64,000 bases of DNA from Podarcis raffonei (GCF_027172205.1 NC_070602.1:22724501-22788500); one strand, 5' to 3'; shown: positions 32,578 to 44,080, counted from the stretch's first letter. The notes: a model not told the origin generated them from the letters alone. Program-made: numbers and translations.

Positions 32578-35500
32578 TCACACGTATTCATGGATCACTC
32601 TGGCCCATGAACGCTGTGAACCCAGTTTCCTTGGAACTTGGCAGGCAGGCTGAAGAGTCTTGACCGGTGGGACAGCTGGCTGAGCTGCTTGCACAAGCTG
32701 TCCTCTCAGGGTGGCAATCTCCTGGGCAAAGGCTTGGAGGGCTCAGTAGACACCGATGATCGCAGCTGCTCCCGCCGCCCCCCAGCACCTTCATCCATTC
32801 CAGCACCTTGAGAAGGTGTGGGTTGGATCAAACTGTCCTGGATGTGGGGCTTGGATTCCATTTTCTACTATAGACTTTATTGCTCAGTTCAGTATGTTAT
32901 GGAAGCAAGGCAAGGATCACTGGTGCATGGCATGGCAACCTAAGATGTTGATCCAGCTGTAGACACGCCTCTTGTATTCCTTGCAAAGGAGCAGAGCAGG
33001 CATGGCATTAGCTCAGCAATACACTGGGTCCCTCCATGGTATTGGATTCCTAACCCATGGACTTCTCCCCTGGACTACACAGATGGCACTCAGGGCCTGG
33101 CTGCGATCTGGCCCTACCATCTGGGTTCCTCTCTAAGATCATCATCAAGCATCATATTGAACTCCTCACATTGTTCACCCCAGTGAGCCCAGCCTCTCCA
33201 TGATGTCACCATGGGGCTGATGACATTATCCCCCTTCACCCCCTCTCAGCCTGCGGATTTGGGCTTATGTGGAAAGCAATCAGTTCAGGGGCCTGAACAT
33301 CAACTTTCGAGGACCAATCATCAGGGACACAGGCCTTCTAGTGATCAGGTATTGCAGGCAGCCGTGGTGCTATCTAAAGTCTAAGATGTGTTGCACTTCA
33401 AGTTATTCTTCCAACTTGATGTTCACTGGGGGGAGGGAGCTGCTGTCAGATCGGTATGGGTGTGGTGGAGGGGGCAGGGATAGTAAGGGTGGAGTTTCAT
33501 GGAGAGCCAGAGAAGTAACCAGAATGTGACTAGGTTGATTTGTTCTTCAACGACATAGGACCCAAATCTGAGGCCTTCTAACTTGTGGCTTCACAGTCAG
33601 GTGGTCTTTTCCAGGTGGTTAGTGCACATCAGCAGGTTTCATGTAAGTGGCCTTGGCTCCTTCTTGTAGCAGCTGGCCTTGGCTCGAGTTCTTGTAGCAG
33701 CTGTTGTATAGCTTGCAATTCTTGGACAAAGTCAGTAGCTGAAGCAACCAATAAAGTATGAGTGAAAGGTGCATGGGTGGAATCCATAGCTGGTAAGGAA
33801 TGGAGTCTATTGAGTAGAGTTCTAGAAGCAGTTGTATACAAATTTGGGAGTCCAGTGCAAGGGATCAAAATGAGCCATCTTGCTAAAGGTGTCGACCACC
33901 ATTAAAAATGTAATGTGGTGCTGAGGTTTGGGTAGTTCAGTGATGAAGTCCATAGAAACCATTTCCCATGGTCCAGTGGGTGTAGAGGGTAGTTACAGGT
34001 GGCAGGCCGGCCCACTAGCAGGTGTCACACAATTTTTGTACATCATTGCACATATTTTTTTACATGGTGGTTTATTTTTGGCCACCAGAATTCTCGAGCA
34101 ACTGTGTGCAGGATTTTATGTTGTCTGAAGTGTCCTGTAAGTGGGATTATCATAGTATTGCTTGAGCATTTGGGCTCTAAGTTCTCATGGTGGCACATAG
34201 ATTGCTTTAGGATGAAAGAATAGTCCACCCTGAACAGAGTAGCCGGTGGAGCTGTCAGCATTAGGGGAAGTTAATTCTTGCATTTTCCCCCCCTCAACAA
34301 AGGGATCTTTGTTGCTCCTTTAAGGACCCCTGACAGTTAAGTCCAGTCTGGGGTTGCGGCGCTCATCTCACTTTACTGGCCGAGGGAGCCGACGTTTGTC
34401 CGCAGACAGTTTTTCTGGGTCATGTGTACAGCATGACTAAGCTGCTTCTGGCAAAACCAGAGCAGCGCACAGAAACGCCATTTACCTTCCCGCTGGAGCA
34501 GTACCTATTTATCTACTTGCACTTTTTGGCGTGCTTTCGAACTGCTAGGTTGGCAGGAGTTGTCCACTATCAATTGCTCTGGATGAAGGGTTCAGTTCAG
34601 GCTCCCACTCTGCTCTGGTGCTGTTGTATTCCAGCTTGCAGGAGAAGGCATCCTCTCATCAACTTTGAGTGCTGAGTATGTTGGCGATCTTGAAATGGAA
34701 CCAGGTGAAAAACTGTGACCTGTGGAACTGTCGTTGATTTAGTGGCCAGGCAATCCCTAAGATGTGGTGGTCCATCTGGATCTCTATAGTGTGTTGCTGC
34801 ACCTTAAAAGTGTCTTTGCACCAGATGGTGTGTTCTGTTTGGGCAGGGTTAATTTTGGGGATTAGTACATGTAGGGGCAAGCTCCTCCTCCCATCTCTTC
34901 AGCCTGCAGCAGAATCACCCTGGTAGCCACACCAGAGGCATCAGGTTCCACAGCAAAGGTATGGGACAGATCTGAGTGGTATACGATCAGTTCAGAAACA
35001 AAAGGTTCCTTTAGGTGTCCAAAGGCTTTTTGTGTGTCTGCTGTCCACTGAAATGACTTCTTTCCCTTAAGACAGTCTGTGAGTGCGGTGGTGGTTTTCA
35101 AACCTCCAGTAATCATTAGCAAAGCCAAGGAAGCTTTGCAAGTTTTTGTTTGGCTTTGGGGGACTGCCAGGTTAGCATGCCATGTGTTTGGTATGGGTCC
35201 ATCTCTACCCCTTGGTGGGAGGTACAGGTATCCAAGGAAGTTGATGCTGGAGAGGTCAAACTTGCACTTTTCCAGCTTGACATGAGATTTTCCTGTTGTT
35301 AACCACTGGAGCTGAGGTGACTCCAAGCAGATAAGAATTTTGGCTGGTTAAACCACCACAAACCTGTCAAGAAAGTATCTGAATATGTCGCTCATGAGGT
35401 GTTAGAAGATAGCAAGGGCATTGCAGTAGCCAAATGGGATGACAGTATATTCACAATGGCCATATTGGGTTTGTAAAGCAGTCTTCCATTCATCCCCTTC

Positions 35501-36695
35501 TTGGACTCTTACTAGTTTGGAGCCCACTCTGTGATCCAGCTTAGAGAAGATATTGATGGTGCATGGCCTTTGATCAGTGAACAGAGGTAGTGATTAGGGA
35601 TGGTAATCCTGTTTAGCGCACAGCAGTTGTTACTCCTGATTTCTTCTTCGAACAGGATCGGGGTTCCAGCAGGAGATATGGAAGACAGGATGGATCCTCA
35701 CTTGAGGTTGGTATCAATGAATTCTCCCAGTGCTTCAATGGTACCGTAACAGGGGCAATGAGATGGGAGCTGATACTCGTCTTTTTTGCAGAACACACCT
35801 CTGTCAGCTGAGTATTTGGTGGGCTCTGCTGCTCTCACACACATGAATGGATCATGCTATGAACTGATCCCAGTTTCCTTGGAACTTGACCAGTGGGCAG
35901 ACAAGTCTTGACTGGTGGGGCAGCTGGCTGAGCTGCTTGCATAAGCTGTCTTCTCAGGGTGGCAATCTCGTGGGCCAAGGATGGAGGGCTCAGTGGATAT
36001 GGATTATTGCAGCTGCCTGCCCACTCCCAGCACCTTCATTCATCTGAGCACCTTGAGGTGTGGGTTGGATCAAACTGTCCTGGATGTGGGACTTGGACTC
36101 AGATCTCATTTCCTACTATAGATTCCATTACTCAGACCAGTGTGTTCTGGAAGCAAGGACCACTGTTTTAAAGGAGCAGGGCATGCATGGCTTTAGCATA
36201 GCAAGCGGGATGCAGCTCTGGACTGAGCAAGCAAACGCCTGAGGAACTGTACCTGAGTTGTCTGTCTGCGCCAGTGCTAGCATCTCTGTGCCCTAGATGA
36301 CAGAGGAGGCAGCAGGGCCACCTAAATATCAGACTGGGCATCAGCCACCTCCTCAGTGGGCAGGGGCATATCAGTAGAGGCTGATGCAGGCTGAAGCTCT
36401 GGTGGCACCAGGGGCAGTGCTGGTGGCAGAGTAGTTGAGGCTGGTACTTAGGAGCTAGGTGGCAACCTGCTGAGATCCCTCACCTGTAGACTCTTCCCCA
36501 CAATGCACAGATGGGAGTCAGGGGCCAGGCCACAGTCTGTCCTAACCGGGTTCCCTCCCCAGAATCATTGTCAGGCACCATTTTGAACTCCTCCCACTGC
36601 TCATCCCAAGTGGTCCAGCCTCTCCAGGATGTAAACAAGGGGCTCATAACACGTGTATCTGCTGACGTTCCCTTTCCTCTTTCCCTTAAGGGTGA
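32578..36695 (-). mobile_element. Decayed Ty3/Gypsy-like LTR retroelement (fossil)
   Basis: A strongly decayed element in reverse orientation. Recognisable parts are reverse transcriptase/RNase H remnants (about 34,862-35,620, with NFLGYL and FAVEPDASGVA) and an integrase zinc-binding region (about 34,043-34,261, with GHFRQHK and EFWWPK). The ends carry long diverged direct repeats, about 32,578-33,240 and 35,833-36,695, which may be LTRs or LTR plus leader/gag-start DNA. A truncated Sauria-type SINE has inserted at about 34,318-34,562. It has many breaks, and the divergence between the end repeats suggests considerable age. Confidence 0.75.
34318..34562 (-). mobile_element. Truncated Sauria-type SINE inside the Gypsy fossil
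   Basis: Matches the middle and tail of the SINEs at 14,181 and 40,404 (GCAGTACCTATTTATCTACT, TTCGAACTGCTAGG) but lacks the tRNA head, so it is 5'-truncated. No duplication was found. Confidence 0.75.
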
Positions 36696-36734
36696 AGACA
36701 CACCCAACAAGTTTAGAGCAGCGAGTCCACTCTG

Positions 36735-36885
36735 GAAACTCTCCTTCTGTTGAGGTTTTTAAGCAGAGGTTGGATGGCCATCTGTCATGGATGCTTTAGC
36801 TGAGTTTCCTGCATTTCAGGGGGTTGGACTAAATGACCCCCTGGCTTCCCTTCCAACTCTACAATTCTATGAAACAACCTCAAAG
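36735..36885 (+). mobile_element. CR1 LINE 3' end
   Basis: Contains the CR1 3'-terminal sequence GGTTGGATGGCCATCTGTCA, GGGGGTTGGACTAAATGACC and ends ACAATTCTATGA. It is 5'-truncated, as usual for CR1. Confidence 0.75.
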
Positions 36886-37657
36886 TATTCAATCATCAAG
36901 CTTAGTTCCCCCCTAAGGTTAAGCTCTAAAAACCCTTGCAAGTCTCAAGCAGAAGCTGATGCTGATATATAGCCCCCATCAATAATCCCCCTCTCTATTT
37001 CTCAGAGCGATCCTGCAATTAAAAACAATTGGTTTTACTAGTGGGGAGCACTAATAGTACAAGCACACTAATGAACTGATGAATTCATGAATGTTTGTGC
37101 AGTGTTTTGTTAACTAAAAAAGGCAAGCAGCCCACCTGAAGCCCCTAGGGAAGAGGAAACCTGAGGGTTTATCTTCAGTTGTGAGGCCAGGAGGAAGCAA
37201 GGCTCACTTTAAGAATAAGAATAAAATGCACCTAATTCTCCTGACCCCACTCACATTCCCAGAGTGTCTTCTATAAGGTTTATATCCATAGATATAGATG
37301 ACAGGTATCTCATATAACTTCTGTACCTTGCCATAAAGCCGAGGGATAAGTTGAGAGTTCAATGTTATAGTTTTTTTTTGGGGGGGATACTTCTTCAGGC
37401 ATTTGGGATATTTAAAAATGAAGGAGGAAAATGCACAGTAAAGTTCAAAGGCCTGTTTCTAGACAACAGTCATGTTTAAATTGCAAGAAAAGCACCACCT
37501 AGGTTGGGTTAAGTGCATCATTTTTGCTTTTTTTATCCTGCTCCATTACTAAAGATACAAACATTACCAAAGAATATTTACATTACATTTATGTCTGAAA
37601 AACAAGGGAAAGGTGGGCAACTTCTCCCATCCTTTCTAAATGGCTCCCCTGGCTATA

Positions 37658-37899
37658 CAGTGGTCCCTTGGGTTAAGTACTTAATTCGTTCCGGAGGTCT
37701 GTTCTTAACCTGAAACTATTCTTAACCTGAAGCACCACTTTAGCTAATGGGGCCTCGTGCTGCTGCTGCACCGCTGAAGCACAATTTCTGTTCTCATCCT
37801 GAAGCAAAGTTCTTAACCTGAAGCACTATTTCTGGGTTAGTGGAGTCTGTAACCTGAAGCATATGTAACCTGAAGCGTATGTAACCTGAGGTACCACTG
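37658..37899 (-). mobile_element. 242-bp MITE (TA target duplication), copy 1
   Basis: Reverse-oriented copy of the family at 44,305 and 59,343. Terminal inverted repeats (CAGTGGTCCCTT ... GAGGTACCACTG) are flanked by TA on both sides. It is exactly 242 bp like the other two complete copies and consists largely of AACCTGAAGC-type repeats. TA duplications and these ends suggest a mariner/Tigger-type transposon. Confidence 0.8.
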
Positions 37900-38464
37900 T
37901 AGTCAACAAAAGAGAGATGTACAGTAAATAAAAACGCTGCAATTTTAATTCTTTTTGATAGGTTGGCTATGTATCCTTCAAGTCCCTTCCACGAAACGAA
38001 TGCATTTATGCTTCCAGACAATGGAATTATTAAGTTTCATGTGCTTTAAACAAGCTTGCATCCTGAATGGCAGATTGCTGTATTTATAGAGAGTTGAACG
38101 CTGCTAGTGGCAAACATTGGAACAATGTGGGAAAGTGATGGGAGAGAGGGTTGTTTTCTGAAGACCTCGTGTTCACCCAGCAAGATCCTCTAGTGGTCTG
38201 CCAGAAGATGCATGATGGAATTTGGAGAAACTAAAGCCAATGATTTAGTTGAGCCACCTGGTCTTTTGAACTACAGTAGTTTTTACCAAACTAATTTTTA
38301 GCTTTTTTTTTTAAAGAAACCTTTAAAAATGTATTTAAATTTGTTGTTGCTTTTCTTTCCTTCCTTGTCTCTTTCTCTCTTTGAAAAGAATATCAGAATA
38401 TTGAAAACTTCAAAATCCAGCTTGTGCAATGGGATGGGGTGGGGGACATAGGTACAAAATACAA

Positions 38465-38620
38465 CTGTGTATGTACTATACCTTTAAAGCACACCCCCCC
38501 CCCCGGGCAAGAAACTTCAACTGTTGTTTGTTATGGGTGCTGGGAATTGTAGTTCTGTGAGGGGTAAACTACAGCTCCGAGGATTATGGGTGGGTATGCT
38601 TTGAGTGTCCTTTAAGGATA
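38465..38620. repeat. Fold-back MITE-like repeat, second copy
   Basis: Contains GGGTGCTGGGAATTGTAG and GGGGTAAACTACAGCTCC. Same family as 28,460 and 31,787; a C-run (38,492-38,503) interrupts it. Confidence 0.5.
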
Positions 38621-39203
38621 TGGTGTGATAATTTTGCAGTAGTTTTACATTTAGGGCTCTTCCACACTTCACTTGTCCTGTGCATTTATTTATTGTTTAT
38701 TATTTATTTTTTAAAAATTTTTTGTCCCACAGCTTTCCTGGAGAAAACACACACTTTACCACTGAATGGGGACAAATGGCAACCCACGCAAAACCTGATT
38801 GCCATTTGGTTCAATTCACTGTTCAGCTGTGGGTTTTCTTGGGTGAAAGCGGCAGGCCATATGGCAGTATGGATGAGCCCTTAGTTTAATAATTGCACAT
38901 TTAATGACAAGAGTAAATCTAGCCCTGACCCAAATGAATGGAACTGTGATATTATCTCTATTGTGCACATTCTCTAGTGGTAGAATGCTTTGGGTTTAGG
39001 ATCACAGCCAACTAGGAGTTTAATCATGGCACTTGTGGGTTCTTTCATTCACCAAGGTATCTTATAGTGGTACCTGAATTTGTGTGTCTGCTGCAAATTT
39101 CGCAACTCAGCACCAAAATGTGGAAAGGAGAATCCTAATTCATTCTGATCTGTGTTTATCCAGGTTTCCATTGACTGAGTGTCCTTTTCTTTTCTCTTTT
39201 TAG

Positions 39204-39255
39204 CAACAATGCTCAAATGGGTTTGAGATGGACCGTACCTCGGGCCAGTGCTTAG
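39204..39255 (+). CDS. FBLN5: FBLN5 coding exon 3
   Basis: A 52-nt exon between acceptor ctctttttag and donor gtagga. It reads QQCSNGFEMDRTSGQCL plus one base of Asp, directly matching mammalian fibulin-5 AQCTNGFDLDRQSGQCL. It follows the signal peptide in phase 0 and leaves phase 1 for the EGF exon. Both cysteines (residues 27 and 40) are at the same positions as in human, so it is the start of the mature secreted protein. Confidence 0.95.
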
Positions 39256-39424
39256 GTAGGATTTTATTGCATCAATTCCTTTGAACTAGGACTCGACTAC
39301 TCATTATGTACAGTGCCTTTGTCTGATCGTAGCATATTGGTTATGGTTCTGTCCTTCTGTATGTCTGCTTCAGGGTGTTAACTGCGTCTGCTACTTTCTG
39401 TTCCTCCAGAGGGTAGGACCCAAA

Positions 39425-39632
39425 CCAATGGGTTAAATTACAAAGGGATTTCAACTAAATGTTAGGAATAACTTATTGGTGGCATGACCTGTTTTCCTTT
39501 GTTAGAGGTGTTTAAGCAAAGGCTGGATGGCCACCTATCAGGATACTTTAACATCAGATTTCCTGCATTAGCAGGGGGTTAAACTAAATGACTTTTAGAG
39601 TCACTACCAACTTTATGATTCTAAATGGCTAT
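39425..39632 (+). mobile_element. CR1 LINE 3' end
   Basis: Diverged CR1 end: GAGGTGTTTAAGCAAAGGCT, GGATGGCCACCTATCAGGAT, GCAGGGGGTTAAACTAAATG, then CCAACTTTATGATTCT. Confidence 0.7.
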
Positions 39633-39794
39633 AGTTAGGGATGATGTCATTAATACGTGGTGACAATAGCCAGGCTGCTGGATTTTGAACGTATAATCTA
39701 GGTTCAAATCCACACTTGCCAGTTGAATCCATGTATTCATTTGGTGGTATTTAGTATGACCACCAAATCTTTAGTTAGGAACATAGGAAACTGT

Positions 39795-39945
39795 TATATA
39801 CTGAGTCAAATCACTGGTCCATATTGTCCACACTGATTGGCAGCGGTTTTCAGACAGGGAGCCTTCCCAACTCTAGCTAGAGATGGTGGAGATTGGACTA
39901 GGGACCTTTTGCATGCAAAATAGATGCTCTCCCACTGAACCCTCC
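39795..39945 (-). mobile_element. tRNA-derived SINE (type at 50,497), decayed
   Basis: Reverse complement of the SINE family seen at 50,497-50,690. It carries the head (GGGACCTTTTGCATGCAAAA, CTCTCCCACTGA) and body (GGCAGCGGTTTTCAGACAGG), with a poorly preserved tail. Confidence 0.6.
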
Positions 39946-40403
39946 CCAAAACTCATTCATTTTTTAGCTCTCTGGCAGAGGAGACAAAACAGGAAGAGGG
40001 TCTCCAAAATGGTGTCTGCAGTCTAATCTTATTAATCAGTTTGTATCTGTCTGAAGTCAATTCATTACGACACATGAAATAACTTTCAAATGTTGGTGAG
40101 AGCTAAGAGGAGATCTGAAACAAATCCTCAGAGTTTAATATCCTGTAACCATGTTTATGCAAGCAAGAGTGTAAAAGAAGCTTGCAGTTCCAGATTAAGA
40201 GCCAAGTTTCACAGCTGCCAAATCAAACCATCAGTGTCGGGGGTGGTGGTGGGGAACCACAAGCCTGAAATTTGCATCCCAATGTTCTTTTACAAATGTG
40301 TTAGTGGAAAAAGGCTACAGGAGTTTGCAATTAGCAATGAAACTGTAGTAGAGAAGGCAATAAGAATGGGATCTTTTACATTTTCACTAGAAACGTAAGA
40401 GTA

Positions 40404-40766
40404 AGGTAAAGGTAAAGGTACCCCTGCCCGTACGGGCCAGTCTTGACAGACTCTGGGGTTGTGCGCCCATCTCACTTAAGAGGCCAGGGGCCAGCGCTGT
40501 CCGGAGACACTTCCAAGTCACGTGGCCAGCGTGACAAAGCTGCATCTGGCGAGCCAGCGCAGCACACGGAAACGCCGTTTACCTTCCCGCCAGTAAGCGG
40601 TCCCTATTTATCTACTTGCACCTGGGGGTGCTTTCAAACTGCTAGGTTGGCAGGCGCTGGGACCGAGCAATGGGAGCGCACCCCGCCACGGGGATTCGAA
40701 CCGCCGGCCTTTTGATTGGCAAGCCCTAGGCGCTGAGGCTTTTACCCACAGCGCCACCCGCGTCCC
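40404..40766 (-). mobile_element. Sauria-type SINE, full length, with added minisatellite
   Basis: A 363-bp reverse-oriented SINE, close to the copy at 14,181 (tail AGGTAAAGGTAAAGGTACCC at the left, head ...GCGCCACCCGCGTCCC at the right). The duplication ACGTAAGAGTA is at 40,393-40,403 and 40,811-40,821. A 44-bp run of ATCCTACGT-type repeats (40,767-40,810) lies between the SINE head and the right duplication. Confidence 0.85.
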
Positions 40767-40810
40767 ATGTATCCTACGTATCCTATGTATCCTACGTATC
40801 CACGTATCCT
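40767..40810 (+). repeat. Short minisatellite of TATCCTACG units
   Basis: About five imperfect copies of ATGTATCCTACGTATCC-like sequence at the 5' end of the SINE. The right-hand duplication begins with the same ACGTA, so it probably arose by slippage from the target sequence. Confidence 0.75.
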
Positions 40811-41092
40811 ACGTAAGAGTAGGATAAAATAAAATCATGTGGGTTAGATGAGGCTTTTTGAGTAGTCTAGTTTATGCCAGACCTCCCTGTTGGCCTGTGT
40901 TGATCTTGCCAACGTGGGTCTACATTTTATTGCACCATTAGATGGTTCTTAGCAGCTGTGTGACGGGATGTTAAAAATGGGGATCTGGGAAATTGCATTA
41001 CTGCTTCACCTTCTGCACAAACCATTATCAATCTGCATGACATGGCAAGACCAATGTAATATCAATGAGCCTTCCATTGTTTTAGTTAATGA

Positions 41093-41119
41093 AATGTATG
41101 TATGTATGTATGTAAGTAT
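41093..41119 (+). repeat. (GTAT)n microsatellite
   Basis: About six units, slightly interrupted. Confidence 0.85.
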
Positions 41120-41299
41120 GTTGAGTTGTTTCCAGAGTGCCCTTTAGTGAAGAGAAGGGACCCTTCCAGGACTGAGATCCAGTGGAGGCTCCCACTTGAG
41201 AACATATGGGGAGGCATCTTTTGGCCCATTACCCTCTGCAGCCCCCTCTTCTGGGCTGCTTTCCCCATAATGTTCAATTCCCTGCTGCTGTGGAACTGC

Positions 41300-41905
41300 T
41301 CTGTTGTTAGCCGTGAGCCAGCAATAAATCACACAGTGCAAGTTTGAGTTAACTCTTTATTAGCAAAGCCACAACCTGCAAAAGAGTGTCAGGTCTAATG
41401 AACGCATAGCGACTCATCTCTGGTAGGTCTTGCCCCATGAAGCAGTTGCTGAGACTGAAGGTTCCCACAGCCTCCCCACAGCTGCCTAAGTCCTCTCCTC
41501 TCCAAGGTTTTCCCCAAGCAATCTGATACTGTGCTTGCATGAAGATAACATCTCCTCTGCCCTGTTCATGCCTCTTCTGGTTCTGCGAGATCAGGGAGGA
41601 GAGGAACCTGTTGCAGCAGGAGGGTGAGCCACACCTGACTCTTCACCAGCCTGACTCATTTCTGCTCTTGGCCTCTGTCATTCCACTCTACTGCTTCAGC
41701 CTCTGCCTCTGATTTTGGGCTTCTCTTTGCCACAGACTCCGAGCTCACCAAACCATGTTACCTCCTCAGCTTCTGACACCTCCTCTTCCCAGTCTTCTCC
41801 CTCTGACCACTAGCACTTCCTGGGCTCTGAGCCATCTTCCCTTGGTGGCTCCCCACCTGGTTCCTCCCACCATTCCTCTGCAGCCAACCAATCCATGACA
41901 TCTGT
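41300..41905 (-). mobile_element. Possible LTR of a retrovirus-like element (fossil)
   Basis: On the minus strand this region ends with an AATAAA (near 41,360) followed by AGTTAACTCAAACTTGCA and, about 50 bp on, CTAACAACA. This pattern resembles the R-U5 end of squamate LTRs. No matching second LTR, target duplication or clear genes were found, so the boundaries and the call are tentative. Confidence 0.35.
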
Positions 41906-42434
41906 GGTGTTTTTAGTGTGGGCTCAAGCACGAGCACATGAGAGGTTTTTTTTGGGGGGGGATGACATTCTGAAAGCTTGTGAGGACACATATCCTCTTC
42001 CCCCCGGTGCAGCTTGAACTCCCATCTCCTGCTTGCCAGATCCATGCCTCATGCAGTTGGCCAATGGATGCTGTTGCTGTTGCTGTCAGTATGGTGCGGT
42101 GGCTGCCCTTCTTGTGACCTGCCCTGCCCCTTGGCTGCTTAACAATGACTGCTCCCCACATCAAATGGGGGGCGCCTTTTGCGTGGTTGTGTGCAGCCCC
42201 CAGCACCCCAGCGCGACTCCTGGTAGTTCAGGCTGGCTTCATCCTCCCCAGGCTGGATACCTGGAGGTCTCTGCCTACCTCAGCCAGTCGCCCAGTCCTG
42301 CCTGGGGAGGCATTGCCAGGGGATTGGACAGGTAAGGGGGGGTACTGTCCTGCCCACACAACAGAAGGTGAATCTTACCTGTGAAGCGGCAGTCGGCTCC
42401 AGAGCTTCTCCCACCCTCCCCTCCCTCAGTAAAG

Positions 42435-43020
42435 TCTTCTTTTGCAGGTTAACCTCTTCTCCACAGGTATGCAGGCGCTGCTATGTCAGGGTCGCTGTTG
42501 AATAGCCGGAAATGAATTTTCCTGCATTGGCAGGTTTAGCTTTCCCTGTAGCAAAACGTCACAACTTTGGTGGTTTCAGGCCTTGGGCGGAATCCTTTAG
42601 TCTATTTTTTAAATGGGGGGGCGGTGAAGCGGTGAACCACCCTTGTGGCGGTGATCCCAGGGTTCCCCTTTGAAGGGGTATTGAGGGGAGGCATTGGCCA
42701 TACGCCAAGAGGTTGTCATTGCTCTCCCCTCCAACGGCGGCAAACCGGGGGGGGGGGCTCTCTGCTTGAACATATGTTCTCCAGAGCCAGCCCAATCCCC
42801 ACACATTCTGGATAACCCTGATGTCTCCCAGATCCCCGGCTGGGGACTGGGAAGGATAAACGCCCAATGCCTGAGCCAAGGTCTCCCTACATCCAAAACT
42901 TAATAAAGTTGCGGCCAATTTTAATCCCATAGCACGTTGTCTTGAGTCATTATTACGCTCGGGGGTCGCCTGGGGTTGGGGGGACTCCAACTGTCCACAC
43001 AAAAGGTTCTTTCCCACTCA
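42435..43020 (+). mobile_element. Possible LTR-like sequence (fossil)
   Basis: GC-rich block with AATAAAG near 42,901 followed by TTGTCTTGAGTCATTATTAC and GGGGTCGCCTGGGGTTGG, which resembles a polyadenylation site and U5-like end. No target duplication or partner copy was found. Confidence 0.35.
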
Positions 43021-43683
43021 TGGTTGGTCTTGAACCTTTGAACCCAGGAGGACTGCGCAGAGCCCTATCCAACTGAAGGCTCCTTCTACCTTTTTGTGGA
43101 GCCTAATGGAGTTCTAGAGGAATGCCTGAGGACTGGCCGTGGTGGGGCTGTTGCAAGCTCTGCCTCTGCAGCTGATGGGATGGGAGGCACTATGGGATAA
43201 TATTGCCTGTGGTGTGTATATGAAGGTGCTGGGTGCGTGTGATGTCACTCTCACAAAACCATTGGCTCCCTCTGTGTGGGCGGCAGTGGGCGTTGTCATC
43301 AACATAGTCCTGGAGGTTTCTAGGGTCACTCCTGGGTTGAGCACACAGTGGATGTGGCTGATGTTCTGCTAGTGTGTAGCAGCAGCACATTTCTCTCCTG
43401 TAATAGGGGGAAAGTATTAAAAATGCGTTTCTACCCCCCCCAAAAGTTAGCGGTGGCTTAATTTAAAAAATAATACTAGTATTATTGAGTTTTCCTGCAC
43501 TTCTGTAACAAAAAAGGCACTTATATTGAAATATTTATAAATGCATATAAATGATGAATGATGAATGGATTAAATGTACAGACCTTAATTGTTGACTGAT
43601 CTAAATAGCAAATGATTGATTTGCTAAATAAACCTTTAACTGGCAGAGAGATACATTGTTTTTTCCCTTCTGTGTCCTTTCAG

Positions 43684-43932
43684 ATGTTGATGAATGTCGG
43701 ACTATTGTCGAGGCCTGTAGAGGAGATATGGTGTGCGTTAACCAGAATGGTGGCTATCTCTGTATACCACGAACAAATCCCGTTTATCGATCGCCATATC
43801 TGAATCCTTACCCTAATGCGTATCCTCCACCACCTCCAGCCCCAGCTCCTGCTCCCAATTATCCAACTGCTGCACGAGCTCCAGTCATTTGCCGGTTTGG
43901 TTACCAAATGAGCGAAGGCAACCAGTGTGTGG
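43684..43932 (+). CDS. FBLN5: FBLN5 coding exon 4: first EGF domain with RGD motif
   Basis: A 249-nt exon (phase 1 to 1) between ctttcag and gtaagt. It opens DVDECRTIVEACRGDMVCVN, then QNGGYLCIPRTNPVYR, a Pro/Ala/Tyr-rich linker and RFGYQMSEGNQCV. This is the first calcium-binding EGF domain of fibulin-5, unusual in the family for its long linker. The DVDEC start supplies calcium ligands. RGD at residues 54-56 (43,719-43,727), the integrin-binding site, keeps the human numbering. The linker has a run PPPPPAPAPAPNYP, richer in Pro/Ala than the mammalian one. Fibulin-5 is secreted and organises elastic fibres by binding tropoelastin, LOXL1 and integrins. The frame is open across exons 1-4. Confidence 0.97.
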
Positions 43933-44080
43933 GTAAGTAGCAAAATGTCTTATAGATCCCTGCATAATATTTATTTTATTTTATTATTTTATTTTAATGG
44001 ATGGCTGTGTTATTATTATAATCTGAAATATTTGTCCTGCTATTTTTATTATTGCACCAGTTTTATCCCAGTTTATTCAC

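Larger units (their letters stand above)
29505..39203 (+). other. FBLN5: FBLN5 intron 2
   Basis: A 9.7-kb intron rich in repeats: fold-back copies, TAA tracts, a tRNA-Lys-like SINE, an L2-like LINE 3' end, a decayed Gypsy element, a CR1 end and a 242-bp MITE, listed separately. Unassigned parts (about 30,120-31,020, 31,100-31,670, 36,900-37,650 and 37,902-38,460) show no gene. Confidence 0.75.
39256..43683 (+). other. FBLN5: FBLN5 intron 3
   Basis: 4.4 kb with a CR1 end, a tRNA-derived SINE remnant, a full Sauria-type SINE and a GC-rich block at about 41,300-43,370 with LTR-like parts. The AT-rich DNA after 43,380 shows nothing else. Confidence 0.75.
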
